From assembly GCA_013365325.1 (NCBI GenBank), contig JABVXV010000289.1, positions 16,475 to 80,474 on the forward strand: a stretch of 64,000 nucleotides of DNA, written 5' to 3'. The notes beneath the pieces were generated by a model. The model made no database searches, was not told where the DNA came from, and saw only the letters and a program-made list of their open reading frames with translations. Shown piece after piece: positions 27,351 through 36,724 of the stretch. This stretch comes from Dipetalonema caudispina (taxonomy: Eukaryota; Nematoda; Chromadorea; Rhabditida; Onchocercidae). A program made the translations under genes and the position numbers. The first letter of the stretch is position 1. Every line of letters begins with the position of its first letter.

Positions 27351-28529
27351 ATGGATCAGCCTGTCGAATCAAGAAATGCGAAAATCGAAATGCTGGCGAC
27401 CACGTCCAGTTCTCCAAGCAGTGATCAGCAGCATACTTTTGTAGTCGAAAATCTGGAGGGACGCATCCGTGGTAGTGTAAAACAGAACAGTATGCCATCG
27501 GATGAAAGTCAAACATCATTGCAGAGTACCTCAAGTAATCTCGTACCTGATCCCGAAGTCTTAACAAGCCTTGAGAGCTACGCAAAAACCATTTCAACTA
27601 ATATAGATGGTGTGTTACGTGATTTACGTAGCTCATTGAGCGGTAAGTTTTCAGATGAAATATATAATGATTATGCCACAAAAACCCCCATTACATTTCA
27701 AACCCCGTCACTAACACATCGAAAGTACTCAACACGTTCAGTTTGTTTTGAAGTTCAAGTGAAGCATACTGCTCTGAATCTTTATGAATTGCGCGCATGG
27801 AAAGTTTACGCCTATCTAGCCAAAAGCAACATTAATAAGCAAATTAGCCGCTGTTACCTTTAATTCATTCTCAAAATTTTCTATTAGAACTTTAAGGAAC
27901 ATTTCTAAACACTTCTTCTCTTTCCGCTTCCTTCAAAGTCGCCATAAATATGGAAAAGATTGTTCAGGAATGAGTGAGTTAACCGTTGAAGCTACGGAAT
28001 GTTTTGCTGATGCAATTTCTGCTTCTTGTAATTCGGTGGATGCTACTATCAAGAATACTTATGCCCTGCTGGCAAAAGTAAGTAACTGTTTTGTTTGCGG
28101 CTTTTGGATTTAGTAAAATCAAATTGTAAGAAAAAAATCGAAGTCTTCTCAACGTTTTAAAATCTGCAAAATTCTGTAGGAACTTTACCTACCTTTTAGC
28201 AGTTCGAGAAATTAAAACCAGTGGACTTTTGAACTGCCTTTTTTTAATTATTCCGGCGGTGTGCCTATTTATAAGTTTTACATTTCGTTTGACGGACACA
28301 TTTTCGTGGATAAGTTCTCATCATCACAAATGTAAATATACCTCCAAATATAAACAGTTACCATTTGGCTTGTCCGCAACTTTTTTTATCTTGTATTGTC
28401 TTCTTATATCAGATCGAGGAAGTCAATGAAGCAATGGTTGGCATACGAAAGCTATCCCAACAAGTGAAAGATATAAAACATGTTGTGGATTTATTTGAAA
28501 TACAGCTGGCAACAGATTCGATGACATAG
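27351..28529 (+). CDS. BORCS6: BORCS6 (lyspersin)-like BORC complex subunit
   Basis: Predicted subunit of BORC, the complex on lysosomes that recruits ARL8 and drives their movement along microtubules (family knowledge). Three exons, 27351-27642, 27968-28077 and 28413-28529, join in phase to 172 residues with canonical GTAAG donors and TCAG/ATCAG acceptors. Residues 1-70 are low-complexity and Ser/Thr-rich. From about residue 75 the protein is helical and matches the conserved lyspersin C-terminal domain, with DGVLRDLRSSLSGMSELTV, then TECFADAISASCNSVDATIK, TYALLAK and VKDIKHVVDLFEIQL near the end. The vertebrate protein is about twice as long, the extra part being N-terminal. A polyadenylation signal AATAAA lies at 28554. 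It converges on MRPL14, whose stop is 94 bases away on the other strand. Confidence 0.85.
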
Positions 28530-28553
28530 CCGTAGTATTGTTATTTGTAATTT

Positions 28554-28559
28554 AATAAA
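28554..28559 (+). terminator. Polyadenylation signal of the BORCS6-like gene
   Basis: A perfect AATAAA lies 25 bases after the TAG stop of the BORCS6-like gene, the usual place for a nematode polyadenylation signal. The mRNA end must fall within the few tens of bases before the convergent MRPL14 stop at 28623. Confidence 0.7.
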
Positions 28560-28622
28560 AGTGCTATTGTGGGCATTGATATGGGAAGAAAGTAAAACGA
28601 CAAACGATATCAATTAAATGAT

Positions 28623-29958
28623 TTAAAAGTATTTCGTGGCGATTGATAATATTTTTGAAAATTGTAAATTTGCTCGTTTTCGTTGAAGGATTGCTGGAAT
28701 CGGCATTAGTACTCGAGTCCCAAGAGGATTTCCTTCATCATCCTGGAAAAGAATATGCATTTTCCAGAAATACAGTATAGGAAAAAGCAAGTAATGAGAT
28801 ATTCTAGAATTTTGCATTCTTTTGGATCTCGAGAAAATTCATTTAGAAACCTTGGAAGTGGTCGAATAACAGTAATTCTTTAGACTTATCGACTAACTAA
28901 TACACACAGTCAACCTGCAAATTAAATATGCAAACAAATTTCACTCTTGTTCTTTCAACCTGCTATATCTATATCGTAGGATAAGAATATTATATCGGAT
29001 AGTCTTGATCAAGCATAAGTTCTCGGATTCGTTCAAAAAAAAAACGTGTTGGAAAAACGATCAAATCCAGTGTCATCCCCTAATTCATAAAGGGTTAGAG
29101 GTCTTGCTTATCACATCCCGAAGTCTTCGACGAATTTATTTTCGACATAGGAAAGAATCTAAACAAAGGGTTGGATTGCAGAGAAAGGCACAAGGCAGGA
29201 TAAGAAGACAAAGTGATCTAATCGGTTTATAAGATGGTAAGGGAAGTTGAATATAAATAAGTTGATATAGCAGGCCGACAAAAGTTAATATTGGATGAAA
29301 GAGAAGAATTTCAAAGCAGTCAAATTAACTAAATGCTTCGCTGAATTGTTTTATTAAATAAACCATTCTTCGAGTAACTTGTAATTAGTAAAATTGATAC
29401 TTACAAGAAGTACAATATTATTGGTATCCGTCGAGGGTATTCCATGCTTCCGATAATCTACATGAATTTTAGCTCCCACTACAAACGCTTGCTTCATCTC
29501 TCCTCGTATTGCAACCAGAATCTAAATGTAAGTTAGAAAAATCTGATAATAAATAAAATGAACAACATGATGCTCTTTCTGATAAAAAGAACGAGATAAT
29601 GCCTCTTATGGCAAATCTGTTCTTTACCCGTTTGATTTTTTTAAAACTTTTATAGAACTACTGTATACCACGATAACTGACTATATTCATTTTATGAATC
29701 TAATCATCAAATCATCCCTCCTGACCTCTCACATACAAAGTAAAATCCATAAGGATGGAGGGCATTACCTTGTCACCAAGTGTCGCATGGGGCATATGCT
29801 TCTTTCGGCCACCCGGTTTGTGAACATCAATGCAATAGGCTAATTTACCAGATGTATTGGCCTCTTTACCAAGTGCTGAATTGTCAACAACTAGCAGTCG
29901 TGTGCGTCGCTCGATACCTGTACTGGGTGGTCGAGTTCGATGTCGACTCAGTTCGTGC
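28623..29958 (-). CDS. mrpl-14: Mitochondrial ribosomal protein uL14m (MRPL14), 5' exon not found
   Basis: Large-subunit mitoribosome protein of the uL14 family, which sits at the subunit interface. Three exons, 29769-29958, 29405-29521 and 28623-28742, join in phase to about 141 residues. The hallmark blocks are all present: TRLLVVDNSALGK, CIDVHKPGG, LGDKVILVAIRGEMKQAFVVG, TNNIVLLDDEGNPLGTRV and the closing KILSIATKYF. The first exon begins with the third base of a codon behind a TTTCAG acceptor and has no in-frame ATG, so an upstream exon with the start and the mitochondrial presequence must exist. I searched 29960-31230 by eye for an ATG exon ending in the right phase and found none. Its 3' end faces the BORCS6-like gene. 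Confidence 0.9.
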
Positions 29959-30953
29959 CTGAAATAAAGTCAAGAACTGTACATGTTAACGCTTTCAGAT
30001 CTGTGTTCTCATCATTTTAATACCGTTGCAGTTACAGAAGTTAATATCAGGTTTATATGCGTTATCCACAATTTAATGCCGGGTCAGAATTCATTACTCA
30101 TATTTCAGAGTAAATTTTTATCGAAGTATGTAACCCTTTCTTTTTCCCATTATTCCACCTGAAGTACTAATTTTCCACTTCGATAATATGGGCTCTATTC
30201 TAGATGGAATTCCCGGATTCGTCCTTTATTTCAACATCTACACAAAACATGTGTTATACACTTCATAACAACTATCTAATAAGAACTGCTGTACAACACA
30301 AAATAAAAATAATATTCTAAATGCATTCTATCAGCCCAATATAAGAAAAATCAACTGACAAGCCGTAATAACGAATATATGATACATTTTTGTGACGGTA
30401 CAGAAAATCATTAGGCAATATTTTCAACCAATAATTTGGTAGGGATGATTTACTAATATATATTTATGGCTTAATTTTTTTTTTCTTTTTGCATTTAGAC
30501 GATACTAAATCCGATAATTCGGAATCAATTAAGATCATATGTAAGAGAAAGATAACTAATTCAAACGCTTGAAGAGATGCTTGGAAATAATTAATATACC
30601 AGGCGTATATGTCATGAACTTTTTAGAATTAAGGCAATCAAAAAGGCCGAGTACAAGGTGCAAAGGAAAATATTTTATTAGGCTCATCATAACATAAATA
30701 CATATAAAATACTGCGAAATTCATGAACACGCATATCTTGAATTTCAAGCAAAAAATAAAGGAAAAACGAGATATTTCATGGATTTCTCAGTTGCAACAA
30801 CTAAGGAATTAATTTTTCAAAAATGTCAGAATCTTATCGAATATACCAGTCCAATTTATATGGAAGATATTATAAAATCTCATTTCGGTCGTCCTGATAA
30901 ATTGAAACGATAACCAAAGAAATTTTGCTTTTTACGTAAAACTGTTGCTGCAA

Positions 30954-31020
30954 ACTTCCCTCACTCTTTCATACTTTCTTCCCCTTCTTCCTCTTCTTCT
31001 CCCTACCTCTCACTCCCCAT
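30954..31020. repeat. Polypyrimidine tract (polypurine on minus strand)
   Basis: Roughly 65 bases composed almost only of C and T (units such as CTTCC, TCTTC, CTCCC), unusual in this AT-rich setting. On the minus strand, which carries the nearby genes, it reads as a purine tract, so it is not an upstream pyrimidine splice signal for them. Function unknown. Confidence 0.7.
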
Positions 31021-31032
31021 TTTTACAAAAAA

Positions 31033-31073
31033 TAGTTACCCTCATAACTATTTTTTTGTTATGAGAGTAACTA
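31033..31073. repeat. Inverted repeat, 15-16 bp stem with T-rich loop
   Basis: Left arm at 31034-31048 (AGTTACCCTCATAAC) and right arm at 31058-31072 (GTTATGAGAGTAACT) pair at 14 of 15 positions, with one further flanking pair. The 9-base loop is mostly T, and T-rich sequence follows on the plus strand. It lies downstream of the DUF5522 stop in the transcribed (minus) direction. Confidence 0.75.
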
Positions 31074-31239
31074 CTTTTTTCTCGTAATCCAACAACTTTC
31101 ACAACTTATCAAATTTACAGATTTCGAAATAAATCAGTATGACAATTTAGCAATACTTGCTTCCGAACATTGAAGACATAATTGTTATTGGTGAAGAAAA
31201 AGTGCCCACCTAACCCGCACTATAATTATTTACCTAAGC

Positions 31240-31800
31240 CTAAATGTAAAAGGCACCATTCCATATTTTTGATTTCTTAATTTGTAATGCAGCATTTTCA
31301 TGTTGGAATGGACAATGACGGCAACCACTACCACAACATTTCCCTCTTAACAAATGTTGTGATACAGTCATTACCGAAACACCTTTTTTTGGATCTTTGT
31401 AAGACAACCGTCGTTCTCGGAGAGCCTTCAAATGAGCCATATAAATGTCACGTTCATCAGCCGTCATTCCTGTATATGTTTCCCAAGCTACTTTCGCCTT
31501 TGCCATCGAATCTTCGAAAAGAACATAGTTTGCTATACGTTGTCCATCTTCACCAATTTCTGTCTTGTAAATATTTTTACCAGTTCCACGCGGTTTAGCA
31601 TAAATAGGTGCTGCTGTTTCACGAGACAATTCAAGGAATGATGACTTGGGGCCAGCAGTATTTGAAAGTGCTGTTTCGCTTTCTGCGGAAGTAAGGACAA
31701 CTGCTCCATTAGTAACATTAGTAGTGGCTGTTGCCTGTTCCATTTCTTCAGCAGAATCGGAATTTCCCAACTTCTTTATATCAGTAAAGCAAGAGGACAT
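31240..31800 (-). CDS. DUF5522 / C1orf53-like protein with CCGSGC-RHCP motif
   Basis: A single-exon open frame of 186 residues. Residues 1-60 are Ser/Thr/Glu-rich and look disordered. From about residue 95 (AKVAWETYTGMTADERDIY) the protein is helical. The C-terminal part carries the family signature: SYKDPKKG followed by RGKCCGSGCRHCPF (cysteines at about residues 155-163), matching the short DUF5522 domain seen in C1orf53-type proteins. The four cysteines and histidine suggest metal binding; biochemical function is unknown. The frame stays open 10 codons upstream of the ATG to a TTTCAG acceptor at 31831. A strong GTAAGT donor at 32230 has stops in the matching phase, so I read the upstream exon as 5' untranslated and keep the ATG at 31800. 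The C-terminus is followed directly by TAG. Confidence 0.75.
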   Translation of the reverse strand: MSSCFTDIKKLGNSDSAEEMEQATATTNVTNGAVVLTSAESETALSNTAGPKSSFLELSRETAAPIYAKPRGTGKNIYKTEIGEDGQRIANYVLFEDSMAKAKVAWETYTGMTADERDIYMAHLKALRERRLSYKDPKKGVSVMTVSQHLLRGKCCGSGCRHCPFQHENAALQIKKSKIWNGAFYI

Positions 31801-32649
31801 ACTATTACAACGGCAATAATATATACCTCGCCTGAAATATGTGAAAGACTAACCACACGACACATCATCCAGAAAAAAGCAATTTTGCAAAAATCCGGAA
31901 TAGATCATCTCAAAAGATGTAATTGACGAGCTCTTACTATATTTGAAGATACGAAGAAGTTCCGAAAGTGGAAGAAAATAAAGAAAATGAAACTAAGGGA
32001 AAAGTCGGAGTAAGTTACACTTATCAGGATAAGATAATAAATAAATCAAAAAGACTCAGTTTCTTTTTATTCCTAACATCATTTTACTTCCAAGAAAGAA
32101 AAGAGAGAACTGGATAAAGAGTTTTGAAAAAAGAGCATCAAAGTCGTCCAGAACAAGAAGAGGAAATTAAAATTAATTCGTGTCACTCGAAATTTTAGAA
32201 CCTTCAGACATTCCTTAAATTTACTTACGACAGTTTTATTTTTCAACAACTGTTCCAAAGCAGCAGTTCCTGTCTAGCCGAAATGACAGTTCTGATAAAA
32301 ATAATTTCTATTTTTTGAAAATAAAAATTTCTAGGCAACGACTGATTAAAAACAATGGCAAAAATATTTCCATTTTACTTCTACAACTCGTCCGCTTTCA
32401 ATGACTGTCCTGGTCCGCGCTATTTTATTAATAATGATTTTTTATTACAACGAACAGTGATTAAGGAATAACTAGAAAAAATGTGATGAAGTATCCTGGG
32501 ATCATAAATTAAATAATCTTTTCAACTTGTATTGCCTTATCTGATATCCTGACCAGTTAGAAATTATATGCTCTTTAAACGCTAACCAAAATGCATACGA
32601 ATCATTCCATATGCTATATATTGAATTTCTAACTGACAAAAATAAAACT
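31801..32649. other. Interval with likely 5' UTR intron of the DUF5522 gene
   Basis: A minus-strand acceptor at 31831 and a consensus donor (GTCGTAAGT, exon ending at 32231) frame an intron of about 0.4 kb in the 5' leader of the DUF5522 gene. The rest is AT-rich with no coding signal. The 3' end of the small candidate gene lies immediately to the right. Confidence 0.4.
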
Positions 32650-33264
32650 TCAGGAATTTTTGAGTTCTACAATAAGAACTGTGAAAATTTTTGAAACTAA
32701 CATTGGCTGGGGCCACCATCGTCCGGAAGCCGGTGCTTTCGAGATATATAAACAAATGTCCGGTAGTGTAAGTCGCTGAATATTACACACTGCCAATCCA
32801 AGCATCTGCATTATTTTGAAAAATTACGGTAAAGACATAACAACTATCTCCATCTCTAAATCAAGTATTTTTGAACGTATGGAAAAAGAGTATACAACTT
32901 TCTGATAATCTCAATAATTTGAAAACTAAAAAATAAAGAAAAAATTATGTAACCGATTATCAAAAGGAATACTTCATAAGTTTACCACGCATTAAAAATA
33001 CCAAACTGGCAAAAAGCAAAACTGAATAGGACAGTATTCTTTTACATCTGAAAAACAACAAATTTTCAAATGCAATAAATACCTTCGTCAAACACAAACC
33101 AAAACCCTCGACCAAATCCTGCCAACCGGTCCAACCGGTTACTTCTGGATTTGCAGAGTTCACAAATCGAGTACAGCAAGAATATCTGAAAATGTTGACT
33201 TTATTTCATGGACACACCTAAAAAAAAAGGACTTCAAAAAGATCTCATCAGATGACAGTGACAT
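32650..33264 (-). CDS. Unrecognised small three-exon gene, 86 residues (candidate)
   Basis: Three exons, 33233-33264, 33083-33185 and 32650-32775, join in phase to 86 residues ending in TGA. The middle exon is bounded by a TTTTCAG acceptor and an AAG-GTATTT donor and encodes FVNSANPEVTGWTGWQDLVE followed by GFGLCLTK. The last exon has RLTLPDICLYISKAPASGRW then WPQPM. Codon use and the Trp/Gly/Pro-rich composition are unlike random AT-rich sequence, so I believe exons 2 and 3 are real. The first exon (MSLSSDEIFLK) is chosen because its phase fits and leaves a plausible 46-base intron, but it is weak. An alternative GTTAGT donor inside the last exon, after CCAAT, could extend the protein to the left. 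I do not recognise the family and assign no function. Confidence 0.4.
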
Positions 33265-33841
33265 TTATTCCAAATGAGTCAACACTTTTGATATTTCATT
33301 TTCTATGCTAGAAAAGTTACAACTTCATCTATTTTGTAATGCAATTTCACAAATAGGAATATAGAGAATAAGCACTGTGACGGAATATTAAATGCAAATA
33401 GTTCCAGAAAGAAAAGTATGAGCCTCGTAATATTCAACCCGACTTGGAAAATTGGACTCATAAACTTCCAAACTATAAATTGATTTGATGTAGGAGTACG
33501 GCCAACTTTTGGAACAAACACAAAAATGTTTTCAAACTCGTAAAAAACTTGTCGATTTTCCAATCAAAGTTCGTGAAAATCTATCAACTAATAAAGTAAA
33601 TAAGCAGGCCTAGAACATGCTAGATATTAATCTTCCATGAGGTACAGCACGTAATACGTGGTAGTTAATTGATAATTTTAGTAAATAAGTATATCTAGTC
33701 GCACACCAAAATGCGGACAGATTTTAAGTATAAAAATATGATCGAAACTTTATTCATACATAACAACAATATAAAAACAATAAATTATGAGCCGAAAGTA
33801 TGACACATCGATAATCAAATTGTAGTTAAATCAAATGGAAA
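33265..33841. other. Spacer between SRPRB and the small candidate gene
   Basis: About 0.58 kb downstream of SRPRB. An 86-codon open frame (33303-33563, minus) lacks an ATG near its start, has no matching splice sites and no recognisable motif, so I do not call it. Confidence 0.5.
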
Positions 33842-35721
33842 TCATAGACCAGCAATCCATGCTTGTATGGCACCAATCTCACAAAATTTGTCACCACCAT
33901 CTTCATTCTCATCTTTTACAAAACACTCAATGAAATTCAAGCGTGGTGATGATAAGTCATCCCAACGAAAACTTTTACCTGAAAAATGAAGAATTTTTCG
34001 TGAAAATAAATCCTTAAAATTTTCAGAAACTTCCAGAATTAGGGTTTTAAGTTTTTTAGACCTTTGATTGAGTCATCAGGATTTCAAATCCGGTTTTCAA
34101 TTTTCATAAAAGCACCATATTTCATGTAATAAATCAGAAAGCAAAAACATACCCGTACTAGTTAAAGTTTTCTTTTTTGCTATCCCATCAGTGGAATCTA
34201 AAGCTGCTTCACGTGTTCCATTGATGTAGCCAAATTCCCGTTCCAGCGCAGTTCGCACGGCCTTTAACAATTGATTGTACAAGACTCAGTTTCATAATTT
34301 TTTTCAGAAACTAGTCGTGGTACATTCAGAACTATCCGGAGGAAATACCTCATTAATTCTTAAAAACTCTGAGAGACAATCGGATGCTATGTCAAAAAAG
34401 ATGCGTTCAACAGCTGTCAAAACCGCAATGAAAAATAAAGTGATATTGAATGGTTCACTAGAAATAAATTTCAAAAATCTATCTCAAAAAGTTTCAAAAA
34501 AAGACTTCAAGAACCAATACTTGTGAACTTTTAGCCAAAGGACAGTTCTGCTTGTTGCATGCCACAAGTATCGGAATTTTCATCCCTGACTCATACAGAA
34601 CGTCATAGAGGAATGCTGCAACGTCGCGAGATCTCTTGCTAAACGTTGAACTGTCGATAACAAAAATAATACCTTTCAAGCTATTTCGATTCTAAAATAA
34701 TAGCATTTAGCAAACATCTTGCATAACATCGGATTTTAAATTCAAAAGTCTAATAAAGTCTTTAATAAACCTCTAACTTATTAGACAATAGCTTTGTTTT
34801 TTCATCTCACTGAAGAATGAGATGTCAGAACAAATCCAGTAAACTATATTTATTGGTTATACATTCCCAAAAAAATTTCCTCTATTGGTATACCAACACA
34901 CTGTAGAAAGTCGTAGGAGCTAAACATAGGAACAAGTGAAACTAATGTACTGAATTACGATTACAATGTTTCTACTCTATTCAAAACTTACCTTCTGCAA
35001 GTAATTCCCAAAAAGTTGCTTTCGAAGTCTTTCAGATCCAGGAAAGTCAACTAAAGTAACCAATCTATCATTTGCTATTGAAACGCCTTCACATCGATTT
35101 TCTTTTAAGGATGTATAAGTTTCCGGACTGTAATCTGAAAAGTATACAAACGTTATTTTTGAGAACGAGTATTCTTCTTTTTTGAGACTATTTCAGTTTT
35201 TTCAAAGCTTAAAATTTTATGAATGAAGAAATACAATAATATAGTTGCTTTCGTGGTGGAAACTGAATAAGAACTCGAACTTGTAATATAATTAAAGAGT
35301 CAATGATGATTTCTGCGTTGAAGGATTTCGTCAAAAATGACTTTGTAAACTAGTGAACTTGCCGGTAATGATGCAATCGCATTTTATATTTTCTTCAGCG
35401 CACAATTGGAAAATAGGGTAATAGGAAAAATCGAAAACCTGACCAATAAATAAGAGCTATATTGAACAACGGTATTCGAAATCATCTTTCAATGCTACAG
35501 GAATGAAAATAACACTTACTTGGATTAATTAGCTTCGAAAATAACATAGTTTTCCCGGAGTCACATAATCCTACGATAAGAACTGTATTACCACGGGTAA
35601 GCCTTCTCTTTAGGACATATGCAAGTACCGAAATAAGTACCACTACAAAAGCAATCCAAATTCTAATCGTTATACCAAATCGATTGTAATCCATTGATTC
35701 ATTTCGAACCTGATCCTCCAT
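33842..35721 (-). CDS. SRPRB: Signal recognition particle receptor subunit beta (SRPRB)
   Basis: Membrane-anchored Ras-like GTPase of the ER that holds the SRP receptor alpha subunit at the translocon. Five exons, 35520-35721, 34992-35134, 34529-34691, 34153-34284 and 33842-33978, join in phase to 258 residues, close to the usual 270. A single membrane segment spans about residues 21-37 (IWIAFVVVLISVLAYVL) followed by basic KRR. GTPase motifs: G1 GLCDSGKT at 51-58, G3 DFPG at 97-100, then FVIDSSTF, and G4 NKQN at 161-164. The expected G4 is NKQD, so the guanine-reading aspartate is replaced by asparagine (codon AAC). The C-terminal helix IQAWIAGL is typical. The exon 3 donor (AAAA-GTTCAC) is weak but is the only one that keeps frame with exon 4. 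Confidence 0.95.
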
Positions 35722-36724
35722 TCTGCAAAAAAAGAAACTAGTTAAAGCGTTATAACAAAATTTCTATCATAATGTTTTCGTTGATAAAACTATATCTGAT
35801 TCAGGACAGCATATTATCAAGTGGACTTTCATAAAATTATTTCAAAGATTGAATTCAAGCCCCGGAAGATAATCAAAAAACTGTTGATCACGCACCAGTT
35901 ATGAAGCAAAAAATGAACATATAAATAAAGTATGACAAGAAAACCAGTTGCTGAGATGCGAAAATAAATGCAATGGAATCTTTATAACAATATATGTACA
36001 ACGAATGTAATTTTATAATAATAAGCAAAACGTGATGAGCGATAAACAATGAAAATATTAATCCTCAACAACAATAACTGGTTAATCAGCACATTTCCCG
36101 ATAATAGCATGCTAAATATATTTTCATCTTCCAAAGTGAGTTTTGACTAATGCTGGCTGTTAAATTCTTTATTATTCGGGTTAAATAGCTTCAAGAAATT
36201 AATCGACCGTAAACGGTTAACTAAAGACTGTCAAAGAAAAATGAAAAATTCAATCAACACGAGTTTGAAATTTCTTGTGCTGAGAGAAATGGATAAATGC
36301 ATTTATAATCATACGATTTCTCCCAGAATAGGAAAAAGATCACTTTTCGAGAAATCTTTCCCCTTCAACTTTTATTTTGAATTTCATTTGTTCATTAGTT
36401 TTCTCAGATTTGTGTATATTTATATGTATGTTTTGTGAAGTTTTTTTTTTTTGAAATTCTAAATATATAGATTTCTAGAAGAATAGAAAACTGTGAATTT
36501 TTGCCAGCATGGGTTTCTGAACTAGAAAATTAATTCAAAAATCAGAAAATGAAAACAAATCTACTATAAAGCACCACGAAAAAATTTAATAAATAAATAT
36601 ATATATATATATATATGCATGTTTACATCCTGAATTTTACATAACCAAATTTTGTACGAACACAGCGACGAATCAAGCTGTTCGTGATAAAAAAGAAGCT
36701 ACTTAAAATTATAATAAATTTCGT
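35722..36724. other. Spacer between MRPL33 stop and SRPRB start
   Basis: About 1 kb of AT-rich sequence holding the SRPRB promoter side. No exon-like frame is supportable. A dinucleotide AT tract lies near 36593-36618. Confidence 0.6.
36593..36618. repeat. (AT)n dinucleotide repeat
   Basis: About 12 consecutive AT units, with flanking AAATAA sequence, just downstream of the MRPL33 stop on the minus strand. Confidence 0.8.

Larger units (their letters stand above)
29959..31239. other. Interval between MRPL14 exons and the DUF5522 gene
   Basis: About 1.3 kb with no exon I can support, although the missing first exon of MRPL14 probably lies here or beyond the next gene. It contains a pyrimidine-rich stretch at 30954-31020 and a near-perfect hairpin at 31033-31073, both listed separately. 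Confidence 0.55.

Noticed and set aside
31287..31641. Two plus-strand open frames of 103 and 69 codons
   Set aside because: They run antisense to the DUF5522 open frame, whose cysteine motif shows the minus strand is the coding one.
33303..33563. 86-codon minus-strand open frame between SRPRB and the small candidate gene
   Set aside because: It starts without ATG, follows an in-frame stop closely, has no usable splice sites and no recognisable motif.
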